The notes beneath the pieces were generated by a model, which did not search any database, was not told the DNA's origin, and saw only the letters and a program-made list of their open reading frames with translations. A stretch of DNA of 39,098 bases, taken from the NCBI GenBank assembly GCA_027485815.1, contig JAIXQE010000047.1, forward strand, positions 1-39,098, given 5' to 3'. Positions within the stretch are counted from its first letter, which is position 1, and each line of letters starts with the position of its first letter. Shown piece by piece: positions 1 through 9,788 of the stretch. The stretch comes from Opitutaceae bacterium. Its GTDB lineage: Bacteria > Verrucomicrobiota > Verrucomicrobiia > Opitutales > Opitutaceae. The translations under genes were made by a program, and so were the position numbers.

Positions 1-189
1 GAGGAAGGAATTGGTGCGCGGCTTGCCCGGCTCGCTCGTGCCGACGATCACGCCGTCCTCGACGCGCCAGAGCCCGGGCTCGCCGTCCCAGCCGGTGAGG
101 TCGCGGCCGTTGAAGAGCGGCGTGAAGCCCTCCGCGGCAAACGCGGGGGCGCAGAGGAGGGCGAGGAGGGTGATCCGGAGGGGGTACAT
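1..189 (-). CDS. Secreted DUF1080 (3-keto-disaccharide hydrolase-like) protein, 3' part cut by window edge
   Basis: Reading leftward from an ATG at 189, the first 63 residues are open to the window edge. They begin with a signal peptide ([18 protein letters not shown], cleavage probably before AEG). The DUF1080 opening signature follows: [18 protein letters not shown], then [11 protein letters not shown]. This concanavalin-like jelly-roll fold includes enzymes acting on 3-keto-glycosides; the active part lies outside the window. It is divergent from TonB receptor 1 with 168 bp between the starts, and a second DUF1080 gene follows TonB receptor 2, which suggests uptake and processing of the same sort of glycoside. 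The domain call is firm; substrate is unknown. Confidence 0.85.
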   Translation of the reverse strand, partial: MYPLRITLLALLCAPAFAAEGFTPLFNGRDLTGWDGEPGLWRVEDGVIVGTSEPGKPRTNSFL

Positions 190-260
190 GACCCGGAGCG
201 TGGGCGGCGCCGGGGTGGGAGGCCAGCCGTTCCGGTGGCACCCGGCAGACGGTCGGACGC

Positions 261-282
261 GGCGGAGCGGGGAGCCTCCGCC
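261..282. other. Short GC hairpin in the leader of TonB receptor 1
   Basis: GGCGGAG (261-267) and CTCCGCC (276-282) form a perfect 7-bp inverted repeat with an 8-nt loop, about 75 bp upstream of the receptor ATG in the divergent region. It could be an RNA leader structure or chance in GC-rich DNA. No -10/-35 pair is convincing nearby. Confidence 0.25.
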
Positions 283-357
283 TCCCGGATTGCCTTTCCG
301 CCGTCCGCCGTGCTCGCTCCCTTCCGCCGCGTTTCCCCGCCCCATCCTCCCCTGCCT

Positions 358-3300
358 ATGTCCGCCTCCGCCCTCCTCCCGCGCCTTGCCCGTGGCCTCG
401 TTCTTGCCGTGTTCCTGGCGGCACCGCTCTCCGCGGCCGCGCCCGCCGCCACCGGCTCCGTGGCGGGACGCGTGCTCAACGTCGGTACCGGGCAGTACCT
501 CACCAACGCCCGCGTCTCCGTCCGCGGCGCCAGCGCGACCGCCTTCACCGACAAGGACGGCAGCTACCGCCTGGCCGAGTTGCCCGCCGGAGCGGTGACC
601 CTCGAGGTCTTCTTCACCGGCCTGGATCCTGCCACCGCCCAGGTGCTGGTGCCCCCCGGCGGCGCGGCGCAACAGGACTTCAACCTCACCTCCGTCGCCC
701 GCTACGGCCAGCAGGGCGAGGCCACCGTGCGCCTCGACGCGTTCGTGGTCGCCCAGCAGCGCGAGACCGATGCCCAGGCGATCGCGACCAACGAGCAGCG
801 CTTCGCCCCGAACATCAAGAACGTGCTCTCCACCGACTCCCTCGGCGACGTGCTCGGCGGGTCGGTGGGCGAATTCATGAAGTTCCTCCCCGGCGTCACC
901 GTCGAGAGCGACCTCGCCGACGTCTCGGGCGTGTCCATCCGCGGCATCGGCGGCGGGATGACCGCGATCACCAACGACGGCGCGCCCGCCTCCAACATCT
1001 GGACCACCGCCACCCGCTCGGTCGACGTCCGCTCCATGGCCCTCAACGACATCGCGCGGATGGAGGTCGCCAAGGTGCCGACGCCCGCCAACCCCGCCGA
1101 CTCCCTCGCCGGCTCGATCAACCTCGTCAGCAAGAGCGCCTTCGAGCGCAGCGGCCGCCAACTCCGCTACTCGCTCAACCTCATCGGCAACCACGAGAAC
1201 CTCGACCTGCGCAAGACGCCGCATTCCCACGGCGACAAGCTGACCCACAAGATCTTCCCCGGGGCCAACCTCGACTTCACCTGGCCCGTGACCAAGCGCT
1301 TCGGCCTCGTCCTCGCCGCCAACCACTCGCGCTCCTTCAACGAGCAGCACCGCACCCTCCAGACCTGGACCTCGATCGTCCCGCCCGGCAGCCCCGCGGG
1401 CACCCCGGTCAGCTACGCCAACCCGGTGCTCAACTCCCTCGCCTTCCTCGACGGCCCGCGCGACCTCACCCGCAACACCCTCAGCCTGAAGGCGGACTGG
1501 AAGGTCGGCGACAACGGCGTCCTCTCCGTCGGCCACGTCGCCAGCCGCACCGACACCCGCATCGGCTCCCTCACCTACACGTGGAACACGAGCACCACCG
1601 CCACGTCCTCGGTCGCCGGCGGGCGGCCGCTCGCGTGGGACGGCAACCGGACCCTCGGCGCCACCGGTCGGGGCTCCCTGAACAACAACGGCACCAACCA
1701 GCTGATCAACCAGATCACCGACACCAGCAACGTGAGCTACCGGCACGACGACGGCCGCTGGCGCGTCGAGGCCGGCGTGAGCCGCTCGGCCTCCGCGACC
1801 AAGCGCCGCTACTTCGACGCCGGATTCTTCCTCCAGGCCAGCGCCATCCAGCGCTTCCCGGTGCGGGTCAACTTCCTCGACCTTGCGCCCGGCGCCGCCC
1901 TCCCCGGCCGCATCGAGGTGTTCGACAACAACGACCAGCCCGTCGACTGGAACAACCCCGCGAACCTCCGCGGCAACACCGCGAACAACGCCAACCTCTA
2001 CAACCGCAGCTACACCAACCAGGGCTTTCTCAACGTCCGCCGCACGCTCGGATTCCTGCCGGTGCCCGCCGCGCTCCAGGTCGGCGTGCTGGAGAAGCGG
2101 GTGATGCTCGACACCAACCTGCGCAACGAGACGTGGACCTTCACCGGCCCCGACGGCGTCTCCGGGGCCACCGCGCCGATCGAACCCTACCTGATGCAGC
2201 GCTACCGCAACGTGGACCCCGGCTACGGGCTACCGCCCATCGTCTGGATGTCCCCGAGCCGCGCCTACCGCGCCTACCAGCTCAACCCCCTCCTCTACCA
2301 GCAGACCGAGGCGCAGCGCGTCTCCGACCGGAACTCGCACATCGACAACAACGAGAACATCCGGGAGACGGTCCAGGCCGGCTACGTCCAGGCCGACACG
2401 CGGCTGCTGGCCGGCCGCCTGCGGCTCCTCGGGGGCATCCGTTACGAGCGCACCCTCGACCGCGGCATCGGCGGCCTGGTGGACACGGAGCGCGTCTGGC
2501 AGCGCAACCCCGACGGCTCGTTCGTGCGCAATGCCGCCGGCCAGCGCCTCCGCCGGCCCGAGGCGGGCGCGGCCGGCTCGCTCGCCGAGAGCCTGCTCGT
2601 CCGCGAGTACCGCGCGTCCTTCACCCGCAAGGAATACGACGGGATGTACCCCAGCATCCACGCGACCTACAACGCCACCGAGAACCTCCTCGTCCGCGCG
2701 GCCTGGGCGCAGACCTACGGCCGGCCGAACTTCACCGACATCATCCCGCGCACCGTCGCGAACACCAGCGCGCTCGATCCGGACGAGGACGACGAGCTGC
2801 GCCCGGGCCAGTTCCGCGGGACGCTGAACATCCGCAACCCGGCCCTGATGCCGTGGACCGCGGACAACTTCGACCTCTCGGTCGAGCAGTACACTGACGG
2901 CGGCGGCCTGCTGTCGGCGGGCGTGTTCCTCAAGGAGCTGCGCGACTTCTTTGGCGACGCCTCGCGCCGCGCGACGCCCGAGCTGCTCGCGGAACTGGGG
3001 CTGCCGGAGCGGTACCTCGACTGGAACATCAACACCAAGTTCAACTCCGGCGACGCGCGCATCACGGGCGCCGAGGTGAACTTCCGCCAGAACCTGCGCG
3101 CCCTCGGGCGCTGGGGCTCGTACTTCACCCTCTTCGGCAACGCCACCAAGCTCCGCCTGAAGGGCAACCCGGGCGCCTCGTTCTCGAGCTTCATCCCGAC
3201 CAGCGGCAACTGGGGGTTCACCTTCGCCGCCCGCCGCGTGACCTTCACCGCCCGCTGGAACCACCGCGGGCTGGATCAGCGGCTGCCGCAGGCGGCCTTC

Positions 3301-3522
3301 GGCCCGAACGGCTACGAGTACATCGAGGCCCGCACCGTGCTCGACATCAACGGCACCTACCAGCTGACGCGGAGCCTGTCGTTCGTGGCCAGCGCCAACA
3401 ACATCCTGAACGCGCCCTTCCGCTTCCTGCGTTACGGCGACCTCACGCCCGCGTACGCCCGCCTCTACGCCGAGCAGGAGTACGGGATCCAGATGGCGAT
3501 CGGCCTGCGCGGCAGCTTCTGA
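358..3522 (+). CDS. TonB-dependent outer-membrane receptor with N-terminal carboxypeptidase-regulatory-like domain
   Basis: 1054 residues from the ATG at 358. An open frame runs further upstream, but this ATG gives a clean signal peptide ([20 protein letters not shown], cleavage near AAPLSA). Residues about 35-115 are a CarboxypepD_reg beta-sandwich ([16 protein letters not shown], then [14 protein letters not shown]). The plug follows with [14 protein letters not shown] near residue 145 and [13 protein letters not shown], then a 22-strand-type barrel rich in Asn/Arg/Tyr turns, ending in GLRGSF with the terminal Phe expected for BAM recognition. The family imports large or scarce substrates using TonB energy. 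Verrucomicrobial members are commonly linked to glycan or glycoside uptake, and the divergent DUF1080 gene fits that. The leader (338-357) has 17 pyrimidines of 20 and no Shine-Dalgarno sequence. No SusD-like partner is adjacent. Confidence 0.95.
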   Translation: MSASALLPRLARGLVLAVFLAAPLSAAAPAATGSVAGRVLNVGTGQYLTNARVSVRGASATAFTDKDGSYRLAELPAGAVTLEVFFTGLDPATAQVLVPPGGAAQQDFNLTSVARYGQQGEATVRLDAFVVAQQRETDAQAIATNEQRFAPNIKNVLSTDSLGDVLGGSVGEFMKFLPGVTVESDLADVSGVSIRGIGGGMTAITNDGAPASNIWTTATRSVDVRSMALNDIARMEVAKVPTPANPADSLAGSINLVSKSAFERSGRQLRYSLNLIGNHENLDLRKTPHSHGDKLTHKIFPGANLDFTWPVTKRFGLVLAANHSRSFNEQHRTLQTWTSIVPPGSPAGTPVSYANPVLNSLAFLDGPRDLTRNTLSLKADWKVGDNGVLSVGHVASRTDTRIGSLTYTWNTSTTATSSVAGGRPLAWDGNRTLGATGRGSLNNNGTNQLINQITDTSNVSYRHDDGRWRVEAGVSRSASATKRRYFDAGFFLQASAIQRFPVRVNFLDLAPGAALPGRIEVFDNNDQPVDWNNPANLRGNTANNANLYNRSYTNQGFLNVRRTLGFLPVPAALQVGVLEKRVMLDTNLRNETWTFTGPDGVSGATAPIEPYLMQRYRNVDPGYGLPPIVWMSPSRAYRAYQLNPLLYQQTEAQRVSDRNSHIDNNENIRETVQAGYVQADTRLLAGRLRLLGGIRYERTLDRGIGGLVDTERVWQRNPDGSFVRNAAGQRLRRPEAGAAGSLAESLLVREYRASFTRKEYDGMYPSIHATYNATENLLVRAAWAQTYGRPNFTDIIPRTVANTSALDPDEDDELRPGQFRGTLNIRNPALMPWTADNFDLSVEQYTDGGGLLSAGVFLKELRDFFGDASRRATPELLAELGLPERYLDWNINTKFNSGDARITGAEVNFRQNLRALGRWGSYFTLFGNATKLRLKGNPGASFSSFIPTSGNWGFTFAARRVTFTARWNHRGLDQRLPQAAFGPNGYEYIEARTVLDINGTYQLTRSLSFVASANNILNAPFRFLRYGDLTPAYARLYAEQEYGIQMAIGLRGSF

Positions 3523-3537
3523 CCGCGGCAACCGCGG
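3523..3537. terminator. Possible bidirectional hairpin between convergent genes
   Basis: CCGCGG-CAA-CCGCGG fills nearly all of the 18-bp gap between the stop of TonB receptor 1 and the stop of the leftward sbtB-like gene. The 6-bp GC stem with 3-nt loop could stop transcription from both sides, but no T-run follows on either strand, so termination is a guess. Confidence 0.3.
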
Positions 3538-3540
3538 GCC

Positions 3541-3843
3541 TCAGAATTTGCCCGGACGGAGCACGCGCACGTCCGACTCGTAGGCCACCATCCCGTACCG
3601 CGGGAACAGCTCCCCGGCGAGGCGCTCGAGCAGCACCGCCGCCACCTCCGGCCGGCAGATCACCTCGATCTGCGTGTTCGCGTACTCGGGGATGTCCGCC
3701 AGGCGCCGGCCGCGCGCCCCGCTCCCTTCCACCGGGAACGCGGTATGCCCCGCCGCGCCGACCTCGCCCAACAGGCGCAGCACCGGCTCCGCCGCGTAGG
3801 CCTCGCAGACGATGGTGACGAGCTTCATCGGATGCAGGTTCAT
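3541..3843 (-). CDS. sbtB: PII-like signalling protein, SbtB-type regulator of bicarbonate transport
   Basis: About 100 residues, last gene of a leftward purK-purE-sbtA-sbtB operon. The start at 3843 (MNLHPMKLVTIV) lies 4 nt after the sbtA stop; MKLVTIVCEA at 3828 is an equally likely start and closer to PII N-termini. The ferredoxin-like PII pattern is visible: beta-1 KLVTIVCEA, helix VLRLLGEVGAAG, a T-loop with GSGARGRRLADIPEYANTQI, beta-3 IEVICRP, helix VAAVLLERLAGELFPRYG, beta-4 MVAYESDVRVL. In cyanobacteria SbtB binds adenine nucleotides and gates SbtA at the inner membrane. The C-terminal CGPxGC redox loop of those proteins is missing; this one ends VRVLRPGKF. The sbtB call comes from the fold plus adjacency to SbtA. 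Confidence 0.8.
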   Translation of the reverse strand: MNLHPMKLVTIVCEAYAAEPVLRLLGEVGAAGHTAFPVEGSGARGRRLADIPEYANTQIEVICRPEVAAVLLERLAGELFPRYGMVAYESDVRVLRPGKF

Positions 3844-3847
3844 CGGT

Positions 3848-4819
3848 TCAGAAATAAAGGTATCCGGCCCAGGCATCAAACAGCGGGATGCCCAAGGTGA
3901 GGTTGAAGGGGAAAGTCACCGCCAGGGCGGAGGTCAGTGAGAGCGTGGGATTGGCCTCGGGCAGCGCGAGCCGCACCGCCGCCGGGGCCGCGATGTAGGA
4001 GGCACTCGCCGCGAGCACCCCCAGCAGCATCCCGCCGCCGAGCGAGAGCCCGGCCGCCTGGCCGACCAGCACCCCGAGGAGCCCGTTCACCACCGGCACG
4101 ATCACGCCGAAGGCCAGCAGGAAGGGCCCGACCCGCCGCAGATCCTCCAGCCGCCGACCCGCGACGATGCCCATTTCCAGCAGGAACAACGACAGCACAC
4201 CCTGGAACGGCGTGACGAAGAACGGCTCCACCTTCCGCATCCCCGCCGGCCCGCACAGCGCGCCGACCACCAGCGCCCCAAGCAGCAGGAAGATGCTCCG
4301 GCCGAACAGCGCCTCCCGCACGATCAGACCCAGCGGGACCGGCACCCCGCCCCGGGGCCCCAGCGCCCGCTTGCCCAAAATGACCCCCACCAGAATCGCC
4401 GGCGACTCCATCACCGCCAGCAGCGCCACGGCATGGCTCTCGTAGGACCGGCCGATCGCGGTCAGGTAATTGGTTGCCGCGAGGAAAGTCACGGCACTCA
4501 CCGACCCGTAGTGCGCCGCGATCGCCGCCGCGTCCACCGGCGCCAACCGGCCGCCCCAGCGCAGGACGGGATACGTCCAGAGGGGGATGAAGGCGCCCAG
4601 CCCGATCGCCGCCAGCGCGGGGAGCCAGATCCGGCCGAGTCCAGCCTCGGTCATCGCGACCCCACCCTTGAAGCCGATCGCGACGAGGAGGTAGATCGTC
4701 AGCGCCGAGTACAGCGGCTCGGGGAACTTCAGCTCGCTGCGGACGAGCGCCGCCACGAGGCCGAGCGCGAAAAAAAGGACCGCCGGCGACAGCAGATTCG
4801 CGAGGAGCGCCTCGCTCAT
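3848..4819 (-). CDS. sbtA: Sodium-dependent bicarbonate transporter, SbtA family
   Basis: 323 residues, almost entirely hydrophobic, with about ten predicted inner-membrane helices in two inverted halves. It begins [20 protein letters not shown], then [20 protein letters not shown] and [19 protein letters not shown], motifs of the SbtA (DUF897) family of Na+/HCO3- symporters. The cytoplasmic linker [14 protein letters not shown] falls mid-protein as in SbtA, and the length is normal for heterotrophic-bacterial members. Its ATG overlaps the purE stop by ATGA, so translation is probably coupled to purE, and the PII-like sbtB follows 4 nt after its stop. It likely raises cytoplasmic bicarbonate; the operon suggests supply to the PurK reaction. 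Transport of another small anion cannot be excluded. Confidence 0.85.
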   Translation of the reverse strand: MSEALLANLLSPAVLFFALGLVAALVRSELKFPEPLYSALTIYLLVAIGFKGGVAMTEAGLGRIWLPALAAIGLGAFIPLWTYPVLRWGGRLAPVDAAAIAAHYGSVSAVTFLAATNYLTAIGRSYESHAVALLAVMESPAILVGVILGKRALGPRGGVPVPLGLIVREALFGRSIFLLLGALVVGALCGPAGMRKVEPFFVTPFQGVLSLFLLEMGIVAGRRLEDLRRVGPFLLAFGVIVPVVNGLLGVLVGQAAGLSLGGGMLLGVLAASASYIAAPAAVRLALPEANPTLSLTSALAVTFPFNLTLGIPLFDAWAGYLYF

Positions 4820-5334
4820 GACGCGGGCTTCCGGCCCAGCCCCGCCCGCAGCTTCCGGCCCCGTGCCCGGACCTCGCCGGCCAGCCGCGTCTGGAAGGCC
4901 TGCATCCGGTCGAGCAACGCCGGATCGCCCGCTCCGAGGATCCGCAGCGCCAGCAGCCCGGCGTTGCGCCCGCCGCCGATCGCCACGGTCGCGACCGGAA
5001 TGCCGCCCGGCATCTGGACGATGGAGAGCAGCGAATCGAGGCCCTTGAGCGCCTTGGTCTCCACCGGCACGCCGATCACCGGCAGCGGCGTGAGGCTCGC
5101 GACCATCCCCGGCAGGTGGGCCGCGCCGCCGGCGCCCGCAATGATCACGCGGAGCCCCCGCCGGCGCGCCCCCCGCGCGTAGCGCACCATGTCGAGCGGG
5201 GTGCGGTGCGCCGAGACCACGCGCACGTCGCAGGCCACCCCGAACTCGGCGCAGACCTCGGCCGCCGGCTGCAGCGTCGGCCAGTCGGAATCACTGCCCA
5301 TGATGAGGGCGACGGGAGCGGCGGCGTTCTTCAT
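4816..5334 (-). CDS. purE: N5-carboxyaminoimidazole ribonucleotide mutase
   Basis: 172 residues from the ATG at 5334, typical class I PurE length. The longer open frame upstream is excluded because purK ends there. PurE moves the carboxylate of N5-CAIR to C4 to give CAIR in de novo purine synthesis. Signature loops are present: [18 protein letters not shown] near the N-terminus, [15 protein letters not shown] with the catalytic His, [26 protein letters not shown], and the [19 protein letters not shown] tail. The ATG overlaps the purK stop as ATGA, and the purE stop overlaps the sbtA ATG the same way. Confidence 0.97.
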   Translation of the reverse strand: MKNAAAPVALIMGSDSDWPTLQPAAEVCAEFGVACDVRVVSAHRTPLDMVRYARGARRRGLRVIIAGAGGAAHLPGMVASLTPLPVIGVPVETKALKGLDSLLSIVQMPGGIPVATVAIGGGRNAGLLALRILGAGDPALLDRMQAFQTRLAGEVRARGRKLRAGLGRKPAS

Positions 5335-6518
5335 GCGAGCGGGGAGAAATGGAGGTGACCGGCACTCCGGAGCGCGGCGGTCTCCGCGGCCGCGACGGTC
5401 GCGCCGGTCGCGGTGACGTGCCCGAGCTTCCGGCCCGCGGCGCTGCGGTCCTTGCCGTAGAGGTGAACGTGCGCCCCCGGCACGGCCAACGCCTCGGCCA
5501 GCCCCCGCGGATGACCGGGACCGGGCCCGGTGCCAAGCAGGTTGACCATCACGGCCGGGGCCCGCAGTTCCGGAGAGCCGAGCGGCCAGCCAAGGACCGC
5601 CCGCACGTGGTTCTCGAACTGCGAGCAGGTGCACGCCTCGATCGAATAGTGGCCCGAATTGTGGACCCGCGGCGCCAGCTCGTTCACCAAGATCGAACCG
5701 TCCGCCAGCTGGAACAGCTCCACGCCGAAGCTGCCCACCGCGCCCACCGCCGCCACCGCCCGCCCCGCGATCCCGGCCGCCGTGGCGCGCACCTCCGGGG
5801 AGCAGGCCGCCGGCGCCCGCACGAGGTGGCAGACATGGTCGCGCTGCACCGTGTCGACCACGGGATAGAAGGCCTCGCGGCCATCCACGGCCCGGGTGAT
5901 GATCACGGCCAGCTCGCGCTCAAACGGGCAGTAAGCCTCGGCGAAGAGCGGGTTGCCCCGGTCGCCCCCCAGCCGCCGCCACGCCGCGTCCAGCTCGGAC
6001 GCCGTCCGCACGGTGACGTTCCCCTTGCCATCGTAACCGTTGCGCCGGGCTTTCAGCAGGAACGGATAACCGAACTCCCGCGCCGCCTCGGCCAGCGCCG
6101 CCACGTCCGGGGTGTCCCGCAGGCGCGGCACGGGGAGGCCGGCCGCGCGCAGGGTCTGCTTCTGGATCAGCTTGTCCTGCACCAGCGCCAAAGTCCGGGA
6201 GGTGGGCCAGACGCGGTGGCCCGCCTGCTCCAGGGCGGCCAGCAGGCCGGCATCGACGAACTCGTTCTCGAGCGTCACGACGTCCACGCGGGACGCGAGC
6301 TCCTGCAGGGGGGGCAGGGTGTTCCAGTCCCCCACCAGGGCCTCCGTCGCCACGGCGGCCGCCGGATACTGGGGGCTGCGCTCCAGGGTGACCACGGTGC
6401 AGCCGAGGGGTTGGGCGGCCAGCGCGAGCATCCGGGCCAGTTGCCCGCCGCCGATGATGCCCAACCGCGGCCCGGAATCCGGGCCCGCGGGGGGGGAGGA
6501 ATGCGCTGCGTTCGCCAC
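5331..6518 (-). CDS. purK: 5-(carboxyamino)imidazole ribonucleotide synthase (ATP-grasp)
   Basis: About 395 residues. No ATG is suitable; GTG at 6518 (or GTG at 6524) gives a normal PurK length, with neither preceded by a Shine-Dalgarno sequence. PurK uses ATP and bicarbonate to carboxylate AIR to N5-CAIR. The N-terminal dinucleotide-like loop [17 protein letters not shown], then [13 protein letters not shown] and [19 protein letters not shown] are seen, followed by the ATP-grasp segments [45 protein letters not shown] and [17 protein letters not shown]. It heads the operon purK-purE-sbtA-sbtB, divergent from TonB receptor 2 (about 133 bp apart). Bicarbonate being its substrate makes the downstream transporter meaningful. 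Confidence 0.95.
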   Translation of the reverse strand: MANAAHSSPPAGPDSGPRLGIIGGGQLARMLALAAQPLGCTVVTLERSPQYPAAAVATEALVGDWNTLPPLQELASRVDVVTLENEFVDAGLLAALEQAGHRVWPTSRTLALVQDKLIQKQTLRAAGLPVPRLRDTPDVAALAEAAREFGYPFLLKARRNGYDGKGNVTVRTASELDAAWRRLGGDRGNPLFAEAYCPFERELAVIITRAVDGREAFYPVVDTVQRDHVCHLVRAPAACSPEVRATAAGIAGRAVAAVGAVGSFGVELFQLADGSILVNELAPRVHNSGHYSIEACTCSQFENHVRAVLGWPLGSPELRAPAVMVNLLGTGPGPGHPRGLAEALAVPGAHVHLYGKDRSAAGRKLGHVTATGATVAAAETAALRSAGHLHFSPLA

Positions 6519-6657
6519 GGACACGGCGGGACGCAAGGGATTCCCCGGACCGAGGCAAGCGGATCCGCCGCGGGCGCTCCGGCCTTGAGCTCGCGTCCGC
6601 GATCGCCCTTCCTCCCCCTTTTCCGGGCCCTGACCCGCCCGGCCACCCCTTACTCCC

Positions 6658-9600
6658 ATGCTCCCGTTCCGTACCGGCCTCGGCCGCTTCCGCCTGTTCC
6701 TGTGCCTGTCCCTCGCGCTCGGCTCCGCCGCCGCGCTCCGCGCCCAAGCCCCGGGGTCCATCGAGGGCCGCGTACTGCAGGGCCGCTCCGGCGAGTACCT
6801 CGAGGGCGTCCGCCTCACCGTGGAGGGCACGGCGCTCGAGGCGTTCACCGACGCCACCGGCCAGTACCGCCTCAGCGGCGTGCCCGCCGGCGCGGCGCGC
6901 GTGAGGGCCTTCTACACCGGCCTGCCGCCCGTGACGGAGGCCGTGACCGTGCCCCCGGGCGGAAGCGTCACGCGCGACCTGACCCTCGCCCCGCCCGGCG
7001 ACACCGTGCGCCTGGAGGCCTTCGTGGTCGGGGACTCGCGGGAGATGGCGGCCTCGGCCCTCGCGATCAACGAGCAGCGCTTCGCCCCGAACATCAAGAA
7101 CGTGCTCTCGACCGATGAGTTCGGCTTCGTCGCGGAGGGCAACGCGGCCGATTTCCTGAAATTCCTCCCCGGGATCACGATCGAGAGCGGCGGCGGCAAC
7201 GCGCGCGACGTCTCCATCAACGGCGTGCCGGCGGCCAACGTGCCCATCACCCTCGACGGGTTCAGCGTGGCCAGCGCGGGCGTCGGCGACACCAACACCG
7301 GCCGCGGCGTCGCGATGGACATGATGTCGGTCAACAACCTCTCCCGCGTGGAGGTGGAGTACTCCCCCACCCCGGAGTCCCCGGGCGCGGCCCTCGCCGG
7401 CCTCGTGAACCTCGTCCCCCGCAGCGCCTTCGAGCGGGTGCGGCCGGTCTTCAACGCCACCGCCTTCGTGGTGATGCGCAGCACCGAGCACGACCTCCAG
7501 CGCACCCCGGGCCCCCGCCTCCAGCCCTCGCGCAAGGTGGATCCCGGCTTCGACTTCAGCTACGTGGCGCCGCTCTCCCGCCGCTTCGGCCTCGCCCTCT
7601 CCGGCGGCACCTCGACCAACTTCTCGCCGGAACCCCTCACGCAGACCACCTGGCGCGGCACCAGCGCGGCCACCAACGGGACCACCTTCCCCCACACCAC
7701 CCCGGACGTCCCCTACCTGACCTCCTACCTGTACCGCGACGGCACCAAGGTCACCACCCGCAACGCGCTCGGCGTGACGCTCGACTTCCGCCTCTCGCGC
7801 AACGACCGCCTCTCCGTCGGCTACCAGTTCTCCTACTTCCACCTCTACGCCTCCAACCAGGGACTGACCTTCGCCCTCAACCGCGTGCTCCCGGGCGAGT
7901 TCTCCGTGGCCGCCACCCGCAGCGCCCCCGGCCAGGGCGAGTTGCAGCTCACCAACCTGATCCGCGACCGCCACAACCGCACCTCCACGCCCACGATCGT
8001 CTGGCGCCACGACGGCCCCGTTTGGCGCGGCGATGCCGGCCTCGGCCTCTCGCTCTCCACCAACCGCAACCGCGACATCGACAAGGGTCTCTTCAACACC
8101 ACCACCGGGTTCCGCCGCAACCTGACGATCGCCTTCGCCGGGATGCTGCCCGACCGGCCCGAGCGCATCACCGTGCTGGACGCCGCCGGCGCCCCCGTGG
8201 ACCCCTACGCCATCACCGGCAAGACCTATAACACCGCCGGCGCGATCCAGAACGACACCAGCGACGTGCAGCGCACGTTCTACGCCAACGCCGGCCGCGA
8301 CCTCCCCGGCCGCCTGCCCCTGCGCGTCAAGGCCGGGGTCCACGTGCGCCAGTCCCAGCGCGACAACCGCAACCGGAACTCGGGCTGGACCTTCCTCGGC
8401 CCCGACGGCAACGCCGCCACCGACGAGAGCGCGGCCCCGTTCCTCGATCCCATTTACGCCGCCCGCGGCGCCTACGGGCTGCCCGCGATCCAGGGCATCA
8501 GCAACGCTCTCGCGTGGGAGCACTACCAGGCCAACCCGAACCAGTACTCCCTCAACCTCAACAACGACTACCGCTCCATCGTCTCCTCCTCCAAGTGGGC
8601 CGAGGAACTGGTCTCGTCCGCCTACCTCCGCGGCGACGCCAGCCTGCTCGACCGGCGCCTGCGCCTGACGGGCGGCGTGCGCGCGGAGCAGACGAACATC
8701 CAGGCCCAGGGGCCGCTCACGGATCCGACGCGCAACTACCAGCGCGACGCGGCCGGCCGGGTCATCCGCGGGGCCAACGGCCTGCCCGTGCCCATCGTTC
8801 CCGCGAGCAACGCCCTCGGCGTCTCGCAGCTCACCTTCCTCGAGCGCGCCGCCCGCGCCGAAAAGGAGTACCTGCGCCTCTTCCCGAGCCTGAACGTCAG
8901 CTACCAGCTCCGCGAGAACCTCATCGCCCGCGCCGCCGTCTACCGCTCGGTGGGGCGGCCCGACTTCAACCAGTACGCCGGCGGAGTCACCCTGCCCGAC
9001 GCCGAATCCATCCCGAGCGCCGCGAACCGGATCGTGGTGAACAACGTGGGCATCAAGGCCTGGAGCGCTGACACCCTGAACCTGCGGCTCGAGTACTACT
9101 TCAGCGGCGTGGGCCAGCTCTCGTTCAACGCCTTCCGCCGCGACTTCACCAACTTCTTCGGCGCGATCCGCGCCCCGGCGACGCCCGCGTTCCTCGACCT
9201 CTACGACCTCGACCCCACGGTCTACGGCCCCTTCGACGTCGAGACCCAGTACAACGTCCCCGGCACGGTCCGCATGGAGGGTTCGAGCCTGAACTACAAG
9301 CAGGCCCTCACCTTCCTGCCGGGCTGGGCGCGCGGGATCCAGGTGTTCGCCAACGCCACTTCGCAACGGCGCACCGGCCAACCCGTGGGCAACTCGGGGT
9401 TTAACTTCTTCCCCCGCAGCGCGAGCTGGGGCGTCAGCCTCACCCGGCCGCAGTATTCCGTGCGCGCCAACTGGAACTACCGCGGCGACCGCCGCGGCGC
9501 CCTCACCACCGGCGCCAGCATCGGCCCCGACACCTACACGTGGATCCCGTCCCGCGTGACCCTCGACGCCCAGGCGGAATGGGTGTTCTCGCGCCGCCTC

Positions 9601-9744
9601 GCCGTGTTCGGCAGCCTGCGCAACCTGACCAACGTCCCCGACGACCAGCTGCTCTACGGCCCGCAGACCCCCGGCCCCGCCCGGTTCCGCAACCGGATCG
9701 ACTACGGCTCGCTCTGGACCTTCGGCGTACGCGGCACGTTCTGA
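6658..9744 (+). CDS. TonB-dependent outer-membrane receptor with N-terminal carboxypeptidase-regulatory-like domain
   Basis: 1028 residues from the ATG at 6658, which yields a signal peptide (FRLFLCLSLALGSAAALRAQ, cleavage after RAQ). The CarboxypepD_reg domain (GSIEGRVLQGRSGEYL, DATGQYRLSGVPAG) precedes a plug containing [14 protein letters not shown] near residue 138, FLKFLPGITIESGGG and ANVPITLDGFSVASA. The barrel ends in SLWTFGVRGTF with terminal Phe. It has the same architecture as the receptor at 358-3522 but differs through most of the barrel, so the two likely take different ligands. The DUF1080 lipoprotein 44 bp downstream on the same strand is probably co-transcribed. The leader (6638-6657) has 16 pyrimidines of 20 and no Shine-Dalgarno sequence. 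Confidence 0.95.
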   Translation: MLPFRTGLGRFRLFLCLSLALGSAAALRAQAPGSIEGRVLQGRSGEYLEGVRLTVEGTALEAFTDATGQYRLSGVPAGAARVRAFYTGLPPVTEAVTVPPGGSVTRDLTLAPPGDTVRLEAFVVGDSREMAASALAINEQRFAPNIKNVLSTDEFGFVAEGNAADFLKFLPGITIESGGGNARDVSINGVPAANVPITLDGFSVASAGVGDTNTGRGVAMDMMSVNNLSRVEVEYSPTPESPGAALAGLVNLVPRSAFERVRPVFNATAFVVMRSTEHDLQRTPGPRLQPSRKVDPGFDFSYVAPLSRRFGLALSGGTSTNFSPEPLTQTTWRGTSAATNGTTFPHTTPDVPYLTSYLYRDGTKVTTRNALGVTLDFRLSRNDRLSVGYQFSYFHLYASNQGLTFALNRVLPGEFSVAATRSAPGQGELQLTNLIRDRHNRTSTPTIVWRHDGPVWRGDAGLGLSLSTNRNRDIDKGLFNTTTGFRRNLTIAFAGMLPDRPERITVLDAAGAPVDPYAITGKTYNTAGAIQNDTSDVQRTFYANAGRDLPGRLPLRVKAGVHVRQSQRDNRNRNSGWTFLGPDGNAATDESAAPFLDPIYAARGAYGLPAIQGISNALAWEHYQANPNQYSLNLNNDYRSIVSSSKWAEELVSSAYLRGDASLLDRRLRLTGGVRAEQTNIQAQGPLTDPTRNYQRDAAGRVIRGANGLPVPIVPASNALGVSQLTFLERAARAEKEYLRLFPSLNVSYQLRENLIARAAVYRSVGRPDFNQYAGGVTLPDAESIPSAANRIVVNNVGIKAWSADTLNLRLEYYFSGVGQLSFNAFRRDFTNFFGAIRAPATPAFLDLYDLDPTVYGPFDVETQYNVPGTVRMEGSSLNYKQALTFLPGWARGIQVFANATSQRRTGQPVGNSGFNFFPRSASWGVSLTRPQYSVRANWNYRGDRRGALTTGASIGPDTYTWIPSRVTLDAQAEWVFSRRLAVFGSLRNLTNVPDDQLLYGPQTPGPARFRNRIDYGSLWTFGVRGTF

Positions 9745-9788
9745 TCCGCGCCGGTTGCGGCCGGGCGCCGCCCGCGTTGCCTTCGCCG

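Noticed and set aside
5920-9381. A minus-strand open frame of about 1153 codons opposite TonB receptor 2
   Set aside because: Same compositional artefact; the plus-strand receptor has a signal peptide, plug motifs and a terminal Phe.
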